Shown here: one piece after another, positions 22,228-36,133 of the stretch
Layout: every line of letters starts with the position of its first letter
Numbering within the stretch: position 1 is the stretch's first letter
Assembly (NCBI GenBank): GCA_905182975.1
Contig: CAJJDM010000024.1
Coordinates: 124,001-188,000, forward strand
DNA from: Paramecium primaurelia
Lineage: Eukaryota; Ciliophora; Oligohymenophorea; Peniculida; Parameciidae
DNA: 64,000 nt
Direction of reading: 5' to 3'
Notes under the pieces: generated by a model
Told to the model about the DNA's origin: nothing
Databases searched by the model: none
The model's input: only the letters and a program-made list of their open reading frames with translations
Position numbers and translations under genes: made by a program

Positions 22228-24157
22228 TCATTTGAATTATTAATATATAATTTATGCAACATCTCTTACATCTTAATCCGAATCGTTAACAGGAATTAAA
22301 TCTAATTACTTGCATTTTTTATTATTATACAAGACTTCCAATAATGCTAATTTTACATTTGGAACTTCATTTTTTAATTACCTCAATACATTATATGTAT
22401 GTTCTCCTAAAAAGAATGCATTCCCCAATCCTAAGACAAAGTTAACTCTAACCAAATAATTTGGATGTTTTAATAATTCACTTAATTAATCTATTACTCT
22501 CTTTCCTTTTTCAATCATATCATTTTCTTTTAATTATCTAAATAATTGTAATAGGGTCTATATTATAATAATAATATTGATACTTTGCTTGCTTCCTCTC
22601 TAACTGCAGAAATTCTATCTTATAATAGTCTTTTAATTAATTAAACTTCTAAATCCTCAGATTAGAAAGTCTTAAATAATTAAAATTATTATAAATTTAT
22701 TAGAAACTATAATATATTAATAATATGATAAATACCATTTACAATGACATCAAACATTATTATCTCATTCTCCAATTCTTACATTATTCAATATTGATTA
22801 TGACTTAAAGTAAATTCTTAACTATTTATAATGATTCATTTTAAGAAAAAGCATTGTCTGAAATAAATTACAATATAATATTAAAGGATTTCTATTTAGA
22901 TACAAATTTAAATTTAAGATCTGTATCACCACTAATTAATTAATTCATTAAAAATCTTAAGAAATATTAAATTTCTTCTTATTAATAATATATTCTTCTA
23001 TCTGTTGCTTAATTCAATATCAAAATAACTGACTCTACTAAATTCTATTTTATCATAAAATTCTTTTCTTATTCTAATTATGTCATATATTACTAAATTT
23101 AAACAAGGTACTTAATATTAATAATAATAAATTACTCCTTTATATATAGTTTTTGATTCTTTTATAAATACTACAAGTTTTCCACAATATATTGATAACT
23201 TTTATTTCAATTCCAATTCAGTTTTAGAAAATAATTTAATAAAATTTTCAATAAATATTTTACTATCAACAGTATTTTATAATACTTATAGAGATTCAAT
23301 ACAGATTTCTAAAAAGCAATTATAAGCATTAATATTTTCCATTTTAAATAATTTATTTAAATAATCTTGATAACCTTGAAATTTAATTAATGCAGGTACA
23401 CTATAAAATAAATTAGATTTAAAATCCTTTCCATTTGTAAAAACATTATCTGCTAATTAAATACAAAATTTATGTTCTTCTGGATTACTTGCCCATTATG
23501 CAAATTCTTTTATACTTAGAACTACTCTCTTTCTAACATTTTATTCATTACTCTACATTAGATTAGTAAAATATTCCATCCATTCTTCTAATACTTACTA
23601 AGAAACAAGATTATAGAGATTAGCTATTAATGTAACTGCTGCACATTATTCATCTATATCACCATCCTTAGCTTCTATTATTCTCTAAGTAACACATTCT
23701 TCAAATAAATGTTATTATTTCAATAATCTCTTTCCAATATCCCTCATGATTTTTATGTACATTGTTTTAGTTTCATCTTTTGTTCTATCTCCTATAGTTT
23801 CAAGTAATGGTTTCAATAAAACTAAACTGTTCTCTGGACCTCCAATTAGATTTATTAATTTTGGCATAGATTCTAGTAATGTAAGCATTACTTATAATTC
23901 TTCTGGAACATCCTCAACTAAAATATTAACTTAATTTATAAACCAGCCTTTTCTTAATCTTTAAGTAAATTTGAAATAAATCCGCCCAATAAACCTTTTG
24001 CTCTGGCAGGACCTAAGACTAAGGCAATAGTTGAGAGGTTCTGCAAACAGTAAGTTCTTGTACTTGAATGATCACTTTTCATCTCTTCCAATAAGATTGA
24101 AATAGGAAGTAATGTTTTCATATCTGTATTTTCATCATCTAAACTACATAAGCACAT
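22228..24157 (-). CDS. Protein phosphatase 2A regulatory subunit A (HEAT scaffold)
   Basis: The start MCLCSLDDE is followed by LLPISILLEEMKSDHSSTR and LSTIALVLGPARAK, the first HEAT repeat of PP2A-A (human: ISILIDELK...LSTIALALG style). After a 26-nt intron (23918-23943) HEAT repeats continue to the C-terminus with RVNFVLGLGNAFFLGEHTYN and LKNEVPNVKLALLEVLYNN near the end. The total length implies further introns in the middle (about 22560-23150) that I did not place exactly. PP2A-A holds the catalytic C and variable B subunits together. Expected size is about 590-620 residues. Upstream the frame is open for 60 more bases without an ATG, so the start given is the first available. Confidence 0.82.
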
Positions 24158-24238
24158 TAAATACCCATATCTTAGAAAGCATTTTATAAGAGTTAATGAA
24201 TTCCTAATTCTTATGTGTATTTAGATCTATTTGTATCA

Positions 24239-24963
24239 ATGGAAGAGAGAGATTTGCCTTTTTAAGTTGATGAATTTGATGATTGATCTGTACTCATATA
24301 ATTAATATTATGTAATTCTCAAAAATATTAAAGCATTGTTTCAGCTTTGAAACTAGAAGTATCATCATATATTACATTAGAAATAAATTGTGAAAAACCT
24401 GTGATTTTAAAAGCATTTACTGTTTGGAATGAGAATCTAATGTTTTCAATGACACCTATTAAAGCTACTTATGTAGAGAAAAATAATTACTTTGCAATTT
24501 AAAAACCTGGTTGGATACTTTTTGAATTAGTACCAGTAATTCGTTAAAAGGAAGGTAATCATCACTTAGAATGGGATAAAAAGAAACATTATAGTTTAGG
24601 TGTTAAATAGATTGGATAATTATTGGTCACAAAAAATAAAGCATATGATGAAGCTTCCAATTTCCTTATTAGTATTCCTTAAATTATTACAAATAAGCAT
24701 ATCAAGCATAAGCAAATGAAAAGAAAATTTTAAAGATAAATAAAATTGCATAGGAAATTTATCTATCAATTACATAAGAGGAAGAATAAGAAAAATAATT
24801 CAATCCATTTAAGATTACTCTGACTTAAGCAGAATATATAACAGCATTTGAATTAATTAATGTAATATATTTAATATTTTAATTTTAGTTTTCATTACCT
24901 TTTTTATTAGGATGGGATGCATTATATACTCCATAATATTCGGATAATGATGCTTAAGATTGA
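24239..24963 (+). CDS. Unknown protein; reading frame carries an in-frame TGA at codon 16
   Basis: From ATG 24239 (MEERDLPFQVDEFDD) the frame meets TGA at 24284-24286, then continues open in the same frame. After two introns (26 nt beginning near 24673, and 27 nt near 24864) it ends at TGA 24961-24963. With both introns removed the length is a multiple of three (224 codons), so start and end agree. The body contains KPGWILFELVPVI and WDKKKHYSLGV and ends with FLLGWDALYTPQYSDNDAQD. No family recognised. Possible explanations are a sequencing error, a missed 5' exon with a later start, stop readthrough, or a short upstream ORF. It is convergent with the next gene (26 bp between stops). Confidence 0.5.
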
Positions 24964-24989
24964 ATAATTTATATAAATATATTAACATT

Positions 24990-27900
24990 TCAAATGTTTT
25001 ATTCTAATATAACAGTCCTAATATAATTATTTATAGTTCTAATTTTAGCGATTTCATCTATTGGAATAAATGTTAATAGACATTTGGTTGACCAAATCTA
25101 CTATTAAAATATATAAATACTTCTCTATTTAATTTTCTTAAGAATGGATTCCAACAGAATAATAATGCTAATATTAATGTTAACAAGAAGAAAATCATTA
25201 ATATTAGCTATTATACAATATAATTTTCTTAATCAGTTGTAATTATATCTAAGTATTTATTCTTTAATAATTTAAAGGCATCTTTAATTACATAAAATTA
25301 CATATCATCTAAAATTATAAATATTTAATTACTTATTTCAAAACTTTCTGGAGTATTGAGCAAATTAAGTAATTTATTTCTTTTTGAATCATTAGATAAT
25401 TCTAAAAGACTATAATTAGACCAAGGAAAATCTAAAGACTCATTCTAATTAAGATTCTAATAAGTATTATATAGTTTTCGAATGTTTTAAAAATGTCTGG
25501 AAACTGCTGTCATTAATCCATGATCTAAAATTCCATTAGCAAAAGTATCACATGTAATTTCTTAAAATGTTATGGTTGTACATAAATTATCAAACATAAT
25601 AGTATTATAATAATCAATATAAGAAATATCATTATATTCTACATTTATAGCATGTAATTTCTAATAAAGAGTATCAATTTCATAAACATTATTTATTAAT
25701 TGAACAATAGTAGAATTGCTATTTTGATTCATTAAATTAAGAGTATCATTATAAATATATTATTTAAGTGAATTGACCAAAATTGAATAATAACTGGAAC
25801 TTAATGATGTTTGATTAAATTCATTTAAAATATTTATTTTGTGATCAGCATTATTCTAATCTAAGAAATAAATCATGATAAAGTATGATTCAATTATAGA
25901 TGCTAATAAAATCATCTTAACAAAAAATCCTATATGTTTATTTTCATTATTCTTAAATCTCTTTCTTTTTCTACCCAAAAGTGAGACAGGTTCATCATTC
26001 CCTTTTTCTTCAATAATATCAATTTCACTTAAAACTTCATCATCTTCATTTGATGATATTTAAGATAAAAAGTTTTCACATTTTGAATAAAATAATTTAG
26101 CTGTTTTTTCTGGTATGTCCAAAAATATACTCAATATTTCTTATCTTTTATCTAAAGTACTAGTTAATATGCATGTTAATATAATAGATGATATGAATGT
26201 TAAACATGCAGATAATATAAGAATCACTAAAATATCACTATATAATTTATTAGTTTGATCATAAGATAAATCAATAGTATTCATATACATTTCTAATAGA
26301 GCACGAATAAAATCGTTTAATGAATTGTAAATAACATAATAATAATCTATTTAATTTTCATTTAATTAAGAAAATACTTATTAAATATTAAGGGATTTAC
26401 TTACGATTTGTTAACTTGCCTATTCTAAAGTACTAATTTCTTTTCCTGATTAAGTATTCATCATTACATCAGAATTGAATGAAATCTTCATAAAGATATC
26501 TTTACTCATAGAATCAAATTATTCAATACTATTATTTAAATTAAATAATAATTTATCCTACTTATAATAAGATATTCCAAGATTTAATAACATCAATTCT
26601 CTTGAATATAATACAATTTCATTTAAATATGTTATCATATCAGATTATTTAACAATCATATTCCAATCAGAATTCTAATTGTTGATTTCTTCTCTTTCAA
26701 AAACATTATTCAATATACATAGGATAATTAATAGAATTGTAAGTAAAAATGATATATAATATAACCATCTTATTGTTCTACTTTCACTTTATGCATTTAA
26801 AGTCTCTTATAATTCTTTAGATGATCTAAAATATCCAGATTCATTAGGTTCATCATTCTCTTAATTTTATTATTCCTCTTTCTTAATTTGAATTTCCTCA
26901 TAACTTTCCATATCTGCATCAGATTAAAACTTTTCTATATCATATATAACACCTTCAAACAATCTCATTACTCTAATACCTGAAGAATAATCAATAACAT
27001 CTTCATTCTTTTCAATTTCTTTACTTTTTAAATCATATTCTTAATTAGTAAACATACTTTAATCTTAAATATGAGTTATCATTTCACTATAATTAGCATC
27101 AGTAAATTCTCCATAAAAATGCATTCCAGTTTATTAAAATTGTAATCTAAATGAAAAGTTTTAATTTTTAGATAATTTCTATTATAATTATTTAATATTT
27201 GAATTAGATAAATCTATTTATTTTTCAACTCTAACTTAATATCCAGCTAAACCTTATTCATTTTCTGAATTCTTCATTATTAAAAAATTAATATCCTATA
27301 TAGAGACACTCAATTTAATTGTTGTATCAGATGCTCCAAATGCAATATGATCATCTAGAATTTTTGGTAATATAAAATCAATTGATTTTCCTTATTTTAT
27401 TTTAAAATCACCATAACATTCTTTGATTTCTGGAAATAAATCAAATAAATGAATTTCTTAAATTTATAATGATTTTACATCCAAACCTAATAAATTTATA
27501 CAACCTCCAGAAATATCTTCTACTACATATTCTTTATTACAAATTAAATAAGCTATATCTTTAATTCTTTTTTCTTTTTTAAATGTACCTACGAATTCAA
27601 CTCCTTCTTTTAATACATGATAAACAGGACGTAATAATACATTTATCCCTTATAAATATCCATTCTTATGCTTTCCTAATAATAATCTTTCTTTATTTAA
27701 TAAAGTTGCTTCATTTGTATCTAAGAATCTTCTTAAAAAATCATCATGATGTCTTGCATATAATGAAGGCATAATATTATTAATTTTCTTATTCATTAAT
27801 TCATTTTTATCAAATCCCAATAATGATGCTGCAGCCATATTAATAGCATAAATTTAACCAAATTTCTCTTCTTCTAATGATATAAAAACACAACCATCCT

Positions 27901-29790
27901 CTTATCCATCAACATTTAAATTTGATGTCATTCCTAATTTAAAAGCTTTTCTTTAAGAAAATGAACTTTCTATTTTTCTAGCTTATTCAAGTAAATCAAA
28001 TCCTGATATTCTATCATTAAATATTTCAATTAAATATTTAGAATATAATCTTAATGCTTATGGTAATTATTGATTTTAAATTCTTTATAGTCTTTTCCAA
28101 GTTGTATCAACATACATTCTAATTGGAAATAATTTTGATCCAATTTCATATAATTTTATCAAATCAGGTTTATCATCAGCAAATTAAGACCAAAATTCCA
28201 TTAATAAACTTACACTTCTTTCCATAGCTTATTTAAAAGATCCAAATTTCTCATCAAAATCTCTTTATTCAGTGAAATCCTATCCTTCTCCACTTAATTC
28301 AGATATCTCAGCTTCAATCACACTTTTGATATAAAAAACTATATATTTTTCATCAAAAGATGATTTTAGTTTTTCTATATTACTTAATTCTTCCAAAGCT
28401 TAAGGTTTGGATTTCAATATTCTTAATGTAAAAAGAGCATATTCTATTCGAATAAAAACATCAGTTGGAAATTTACCTATACCCATTATAAACAATCTTG
28501 TCATTGTATCATAAATTAATTAATGTCTTTTATCTGTTTTACTAACCAATTCATTTTTGGCTTTAAACATATTTAATGAGAATTTCACTTTTTTCAATGG
28601 ACATAATGGATTTGGACAAGTCTAATTATGAAATTCAATATAACCATTTAATAATTAACCTTATGGTAATCTTTTTTTATCATATTCTACTAATTTAATA
28701 ACTTCATGTACATGATTTACTAATTAAACAGGATTATCAAACTTATTTACATAAATCATTAAACATTATTCCCTCTTTTATTATTATAATAACTATATCA
28801 TAAATACAAAAGGTAAACAAAATAACCAAGTATATAATGAACCAACCATAATTCTCTTCTCTACTAAATTAGATATACATAACATAAGTGATGCCCACAT
28901 TTCCAAAGTTAGAAATGTTAAAAATAATTTCTACATTAATCTATTATTATATGCATCATTTCTTTTAGCATACAAAAAGCATATCACAGATCCAACTAAT
29001 TAATAAACTTCAAAAAACACTTATGAATTGTCATTGTGTGGTAACATAGATAATAAAACCACTATGCCAAAATGAGTTGATGTTAAAGTTGCACATCTTC
29101 CATTTCTTTTTGATAATGCCTTTTCTTAATCAAATGATCCATCAAAATATAAATAATTAACTGCTGAACACATGAAGGATAAAATAATTAATCCAATAAT
29201 AGATATTATTTAATCAATAACTAATAATCCTTACCAACATTTTTAGTTTGAAAAGCTATCCATGTATCCATCTGTACAACTAATTGGAAACTATATAATT
29301 TTAATAAAGTATTACTGTAAATAAGAATAACATAGGTATATAAAGTATTGTACTGAACACAAATGTTAAGTATTTTAATATGTTAATTAATAATTAAACT
29401 GGATCTTTCTAGTTTACTATAAATATTATTGATATTAAAAATAAGAACACCCAAAAACATAATAATGCAATAGAAACATATATCAATATTTATACTGCAT
29501 TATAATCCTAGTTTAACAAATAATGAGTAAAATTAAAATATCCAAAGATTTCAGTCAATATTTCTGCATTATTGTCCTACCATACTGATACAATCTCAAT
29601 ACAATAATTATTATACCATATGATGAAATTTGAAATAATGAATTTACATCAAAGTTATTAGTATAGCTATACTGTGCACAATAATCGATTAATTTTAATC
29701 CCGAATCATCAAATATATTAATCGATACAAAGAATTTTAATTGTTTGAATCTAAAGATTTATCTGTCAGATTTTTTCCTTCCTCTGACAT
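24990..29790 (-). CDS. Large multi-pass membrane protein with PAS domain (tiny-macrocyst B/C-like)
   Basis: About 4.8 kb of minus-strand coding sequence with several tiny introns not all placed. The start is MSEEGKNLTDKSL at 29790. The N-terminal third holds about ten hydrophobic segments. A Cys motif CPNPLCPLKKV lies near 28600, then a helical stretch, then a PAS-like domain (about 27950-27480) with IYAINMAAASLLGFDKNEL and INNIMPSLYARHHDDFLRRF. The C-terminal third carries another set of transmembrane segments ending near NREIW and TFIPIDEIAKIRT before TGA at 24990. This TM-PAS-TM arrangement matches the tiny macrocyst (TmcB/TmcC) type proteins known from Dictyostelium and abundant in ciliates, whose function is unclear. 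PAS domains often bind small ligands or sense redox/light. The family assignment is by architecture and remembered motifs, not by alignment. Confidence 0.7.
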
Positions 29791-29841
29791 TAATATAAAA
29801 ATAAATAAATTATCAATTCATATAAAATTAACCAAAAAAGT

Positions 29842-30500
29842 TCATTAAAATGATATAGATCTTTCAGGGATTAAATTTTATGAAACTGTCTAATCAGGTA
29901 ATGTTTTTAATATTCTTTCCCTTATCTTCCTTAAAGGTACTTTTGGATATATATATTTGTCCTAAAATAACATTTTATTTTAGGGTCTGTAGTACTTTTC
30001 AATATTTTAAAGTAACTCTATCATAGAAAGATCCATTTTTTTTGTATGAATCAATATTTATAAAAAATTACTTAATTGACTATGATTGTTTTTAGTAAAC
30101 TCTCTTAAATATTCATAAACTGGTATCTATATTACTTCAGGTTTTTGAAGATGCATTAATTTTATTTCTTTAATTAATTCATTTTAATGTTCTATTTCTT
30201 CTTCTTAACATTTTAATGTAATCTTTGTTCTTTGGTATTTTGTTAAAAGTTACATGTACTTGTAACAAACCTCATCATATTTAACTTAAAGTTATTTCAC
30301 ATGATGTTATAATTCTTTATATTCATGAGCTCTTGAAATCATCTTATAAAATACATGGTTGTATTAGGTTTTTCAATAATTATAGTATTGTTAATTGGTG
30401 CTATATTCATTGCTCTATATATCTACTTGTCTAAATATTAGAAGCAACTTTAAATATTGTTATGTAATTGTTTGATATCAAAATCTCTTAGATCACTCAT
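29842..30500 (-). CDS. Coiled-coil protein of unknown function
   Basis: Two exons around a 23-nt intron ending AAG give 211 residues and a length divisible by three. Starts MSDLRDFDIKQLHNNIQSCF. The middle is strongly helical and charged (KELQHHVKQLQVKYDE, then QEEEIEHQNELIKEIKLMH), and the C-terminal part is basic (YPKVPLRKIRERILKTLPD). No transmembrane segment or catalytic motif. It lies 51 bp upstream of the PAS-domain gene on the same strand and 77 bp downstream of the next minus gene. Function unknown. Confidence 0.6.
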
Positions 30501-30577
30501 ATTTCTTTTATTTATATTAGATAAAATAATAATAATATGAGATTGAACAAATTAAAATAAATTAAATCTTAATGAAA

Positions 30578-31759
30578 TCATTCCATTTATTCTACTTCTT
30601 ATGAACTTTCTTATATTTTAAATCTAATTTATTTACTTTTGATTCTATATCTTCTTATAACAAAAAGAATAATTAATACTATTAAAATTACAGAAAATCC
30701 TATAACATAATATTTGATATGATATTCTTCAGATTTATCATTTTAATTATTATTATCAACATCATCATTATCTTCATCTTTAGTTAATGAAGAATCATTT
30801 TTTGATATGTTTTTTTAATATTCTTATTATCTCTTAAATCTTATTAATTCATTTTAAATTATTTATTTAATCTCTTCTTTTTCTTTATCACTTAGGTTAT
30901 TATAACCATTTTTATTTAAAAATTCTTGAATTATTTGTGAAATTTCTTATTCAGTTTTACCTTCTTTAAGTGATTCTCTTATAATTTATCTTATCTCTTA
31001 TCTAATATTTTTGTATTTTTAAGTAGAATTCTTTTATTTCTCTTGTTGTGAAATTTCTTTAATAATCTAATCTATATTGTTTAGATCATCTTATAAATTT
31101 TAAGATTCATTAAAGTATTAATTAATAAATAGAGTAATATTCTTTTTTACATCTTCATCTGATAAACCTTAATCTAAAAATTCTTAAATTTAATATTCAA
31201 TTTCTTCTAATTCTTCTTATTCTTAATTTTATTAATTTATATATTCTTTAGTATTCCATGTTGTTTAAATTGATCTATCTGGATTAGATTTAAAATTTTC
31301 AATTGATTATTCTATAGTATTCAAAACTAACTTGCTATTGAATTATTTAGTTGTATCATTTAAATTTCTTTCTAAATTTTAAGAAATTTAGGTTAATACA
31401 ATATCTTTATCTGTATAATTAAGGGAACTAAAATATTCAATATCTTTTTCAATTCTCTAATTTTCTTATCCTGTTTATTTATCTAATTCTTCAGCCATAC
31501 CTAAGAATGCAGACCAAATTTTGTCTTTGTTACCTTTATTTTATTTTTAGTAATATTAAAATCCTTCATCAAATACATAACTTTAAATCATTTTTAATTC
31601 CTCTTTTTAATCCTAATCTAAATCCTTAGCTAAATGTTCAAATAATTGATTAATTGTGTTATTTGGCTATCTTCTATTTCCATCATCTCTAGGAGGATGA
31701 GGTCCTCTTTAAAGCAATCGAGCAAATGTAATTGTGAATATTATGAATAGAATCAACAT
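30578..31759 (-). CDS. Single-pass membrane protein with signal peptide and Glu/Gln/Asn-rich ectodomain
   Basis: Single exon, 393 residues. An in-frame TGA nine codons upstream fixes the start at MLILFIIFTITFA, a clean signal peptide. The next ~310 residues are hydrophilic, helical and rich in Glu, Gln, Asn and Lys, with repeated short units such as EEISQIIQEFLNKNGYNN and KKEEIKQIIQNE. Near the C-terminus one hydrophobic segment (YYVIGFSVILIVLIILFVI) is followed by a basic cytosolic tail. The layout is type I membrane protein. Nothing in the sequence identifies a family. It is divergent from the next gene with 79 bp between starts. Confidence 0.65.
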
Positions 31760-31838
31760 ATTAATACTTATAATTTTAATAATTCAAATTGCTTTTTTTA
31801 GATTAAAACCATAATCATTATATTAAATATACTCATTA

Positions 31839-34263
31839 ATGAAATTAACAACAATTTTAAGAAGATTAGACATATTTGGAGTTCCTATAACATTAATTGG
31901 ATTTAATCGTCTAAAATATTAAACTAAATTAGGAGGATTAGTTAGTTTAGCATTAGTTGGTTGGCTCACTTATAACATAATTCTACAATTTGTTTCATTA
32001 ATATCTAAAAACAAATTGCTAGTAACTACAAATTCTATATTTAGTGATAATCCATCATTAATTGAGTTAAATTCATAAAATTTCATGTTTGCATTATAAA
32101 TTAGATAATCTGACTATGTAGATGTATTAAATTAATCATTATTAAAAGAAACCCTATTTTACCTTTAAATTAGAACATCTTTCTGTAACAAATGGATTCA
32201 ATAAAACCACTTAAATAATTCCTTTTACAAAATGTACTATTAAAGATTTTGAAAATCTATATTTTTACAATATGGATATGTTTGAATAGCTAGTATTCAA
32301 TAATTATACAGATTGGGTATGTCCTTAATTTGGAAATAAAACTTATGCTTTACAAGGTAAATTTGGAGCAAACTTATTTTAATATTTGAAAATTTCTGCT
32401 ATTCCTTGTAAACCTGGATAATATGATTATGATTATTAATGTCCAAGTTATGAAGAAACTCTTTAATACATTAATTCTATAGATGGAGAACTTAATATCA
32501 ATTTAATGATTACTAACGTAAATGTTAATACAGCATAAACTAATAGTTATACTGGATTTTTAGATAGAGATTATTATATGTTATTGAATCCATTAAAATA
32601 ATTTGGATCTGTTGATATGTTTCTCCGTAATTGGGATGTTTATACAAATCCATCTATTATAGATGATGGAACTGATTATGATTATTAAAATTATGTAGTT
32701 TTAGAGAAATAAGAAACATCAGAAAAATAGAATTATCATGAGTATGATATAGCTAAAGATTAAGAAATAGCTAAGTTATTTTTTAGAACTAGTTAATATT
32801 CATTATATACTAAACGTAATTATGTAAGTATAGGTGACTTTTTAGCATATGTTGGTGGAATATTTGGATCCTTATATACATTAGGTTCATTATTTATGTC
32901 TCTTTATGCTTATGAATAATTGTGGTTAAAATTGTTTAAGGTTCATTATAATTTGATTGCTTATGATAGAAATTGCAAATCTCTTAATGAAATTATTAAA
33001 AATAAATTCTCTTAAGAAAATATTTTAATTCCTAATATGAAATCTTTTCTTCTATTCTTTACCAAACAAGGTATTTAGAATATTAAGACTTATATACAAT
33101 CATAAACTATAATAATGGAAGATTTAAGTGTTGTTAATTATTTAAAAACTGTTAAAGATTTATAAAAAATAAAAAAAATACTTTTTAATGAAAAATAAAC
33201 ATAAATTTTAGATCTCTATAATAAAGAAACAATTGCAATTACTAAATATTAAGCTTAACATTCTCATAAATTAGAAAAAGGAAAGAAGTTTTTATATGGA
33301 TAACATTTCTAAGATCATACACTTTAAACACTAAGAAAAATTATAGATCAATATTAGAATCTACTTTATGATAAAGATAAGTTTTAACTTAAGATTACTT
33401 AAAGATTAATTAATATTTTTGATTGTGATTTCTAAGAAGTTATAAATAATTGGGAAAATGGCTATTATCAATTGAAAACTCTCAATACAACTAATTATGA
33501 TAATGTTTAAAATAATAGGATGCCTCAATTATCATAATAATTTGCAATCTCAAAAGATATTACTAAGATAATTAATTTCAGAAATTAATATACATTAAGT
33601 AATACTGAAATAGAAAGTTTGTTGAAAACATTATTTTTTAAAAAACAAACTTTGTATCTTGATGAAAATTTCAATATCTAATATGAAGTCTAAATTAATA
33701 ATGAAGAAGAAAAAATCAATTATGTTTTGACAATACATAATAAATTTTAATAATATCAATTAGATATTAAGTAATCTGATATACTAATTTAACATTAATA
33801 TACTGCTCGTAAACATAAAATAGAATGTAATTTAATGAAGAATAAAGCAATTTCTCTTTTAGATTTAATTAATTGTTCTCTAGAAGTTACTATTAATTCT
33901 AATTATACTATTTATTTAAATTGCTCACTCAATTCAAATATCCAATATTAATTAAAAGTTATAAATATTCCTAAAGATTTCAGAACCCATTATTATATTT
34001 ACTTAGACGATCACAATAAAGAAAGGTTTTAGTTACTTTTTGCACTTTTGCATCAATAGAAATTTATGATGTCTAATTTCGAGAATTTTGAATGCATGTT
34101 TTAATTTGATTCTAATGGATAAAGTGCATAATATATTGAAATTTTTATGAATTGGCCAAATAATGAAATAATATTAAATGAATAGATTATTTCAAATAAA
34201 CCTTACATTTAATTTTTATAGGTGCTCTATGATATAATTATACTTTATTTGTAAAATTAATGA
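31839..34263 (+). CDS. Ciliate two-TM membrane protein with large cytosolic domain
   Basis: One 31-nt intron (32118-32148) gives 797 residues. It begins MKLTTILRRLDIFGVPITLI, then a Tyr/Lys stretch and a membrane segment (GGLVSLALVGWLTYNIILQF). A probable lumenal or extracellular domain of about 220 residues follows with several Cys (PFTKCTIKDF, WVCPQFGNKTY, AIPCKPGQYDY). A second membrane segment is at FLAYVGGIFGSLYTLGSLFM, then about 430 residues of Lys/Gln/Asn-rich cytosolic sequence. The N-terminal DxFGxPI pattern plus two TM recurs in large ciliate-specific families of unknown role (recollection). No enzyme motif found. Confidence 0.65.
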
Positions 34264-34809
34264 AATGTAAAATAGTATTTCTATTGTTGTTAAATCTTTA
34301 TTATTATTATTATTATATTATATTTTTATAATTACAAAATTACAATTATTATCTCTATAAAAATAATCAAATATTTATTAATCAAGATATTAAAGTTATT
34401 ATAAATATTCATTTATTTTTATACATAATAAATTAGAAATAGATCTATTTAAGCTAAATTTAAGATTATTTATCACTTTATTATTATTCTTTTAAATGAA
34501 TACATTATTTCTTAATTTTGTAAATATTCTGTATTAAATCAAATATTTAAATATGTGCAATTCATTATTTTTGAAAATCATATAAATTATTACATTATTA
34601 TAAATCCAATAATTTTATTTTTTAAATTTCATTTCATACATTTGAATCTATTTTCTATTAAACTTTACTTTAATCATTCAAGAAGAATCATTATCTATAT
34701 TAATTAATTTAACAAATTTTATATGAATTAGACTGCTATTTTATTAATAAACAATCTGAGAATTTATAGAAAATATCGAAAATATCTTAATATTTATTTG
34801 ATAACATTA
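34264..34809. other. Intergenic, AT-rich
   Basis: About 550 bp between convergent genes, nearly all A/T with ATT/TTA microsatellite-like stretches around 34300-34320. No gene seen. Confidence 0.6.
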
Positions 34810-35352
34810 TCATGATAATAGTCCTGGTCCTTTGCTTTCATTACTTTTATAATAAAGAAAGGCTGAAATGCTTGTTGAAATCAATGCAGCAAATTCAAAT
34901 ATTATTGGAAGCCAACATAAATTCCAAGTACTTCCTTTTGTTGTCAAATACAAAATAGGAATGACCAAAATCAATGCCCAAGCAAAGAATAAGAATACCA
35001 ATTCGATTATCCATATATGATATTTTTTAATAAATCTACTAGTGACAGATTCACCTAATGAAAACAAGATAACTAATCCTATAAATCCCAAGGCAAATCC
35101 ACCTAAATAAGGAGTTGTTTTAACTGTTTTGCAAAAAGAATCACCTTTGCAATCTTCTATGTCTTGATAACAATCTAATCCTTCAAATGATGAATGAGTT
35201 CTTGCCGAAAATGTGAGGTAATATTTTCCTTTTACAACTGGCGAATCTAGTTCAGCCACATTAAAAAAGAAACAAAATACAATAAGCACTAATCCTATGA
35301 TTAAAAAAAGAGCCTTGTATAATCCTTAATTACGACTGATATCGCTAAACAT
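34810..35352 (-). CDS. Four-transmembrane protein of unknown function
   Basis: Single exon, 180 residues, start MFSDISRNQGLYKALF. Four hydrophobic segments: residues ~12-31, ~85-105, ~115-140 and ~150-170. A first loop of about 55 residues has four Cys (LDCYQDIEDCKGDSFCK), which could form disulfides outside the cytosol. The general plan recalls claudin/tetraspan proteins, but no family signature is present. The tail NESKGPGLLS is short. Uses few reassigned Gln codons. Confidence 0.7.
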
Positions 35353-36133
35353 TTGTTTTATGATAATTATGTAATGAAATTTATTTATAACAAATAATAT
35401 AAAGTGATTTTAATTCCATATGATACTTATTGTATACAAATAATCATAATCATTATTCTTATTATAACTGCGATTAATATCTAAATTAACCAAGATAAAC
35501 TTTATATTTCAGATGTAACATACTTGAAATCATGCCAATTTTCTTACTTTAAAGTAAATTTGATTGATATATTTTTTTACTTGGTTGATATATTTATTAT
35601 TAATTGTAAGTCTAATATAGATTTTTCAAAATAAAGTATCATTTTCTAATGTAAAAAAATAAAATTATAATATTTGTTAATATTCATAATTTGATGACTT
35701 TTTATTCAGTATTATCAAAATCATAATTGAAATATCTTATTAATCAGGAATTTACACTCAATTAAAATTTCTTTAATATCCAAAGTAAAGATTAAATCAA
35801 ATTTTATTAAAATTTGTTTAAATCACAGAATCCAAATGGAACAACCTATCTAAATTAAGTTATCTTGTAATAATTTAATGTTATAGATGAAAAATAAGAT
35901 ATTTTGAAATAACTTAAATATGATTCGTATTAAATAATCAAATTTGTTAGATATAATTTATTTATTTAAAATAAAAGGAATCTGATTGAATTATTAAATC
36001 TTATTTATTCTCTATGATTATTAGAATTGATTAATTTGACCTTATTTCTTGAATATATAAAACAAAATGTTTTATATTTGTCTCAAAATAATTGTAAAAT
36101 AATAATGATATTTTTTAAAGAATATAAAAATTA
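35353..36133. other. Intergenic, AT-rich, shared upstream region
   Basis: About 780 bp between divergent genes. No convincing coding frame with normal composition was found on either strand. Confidence 0.55.

Noticed and set aside
34264..36133. Possible noncoding RNA or regulatory island
   Set aside because: Only A/T-rich simple sequence without tRNA, rRNA or snRNA features could be seen.
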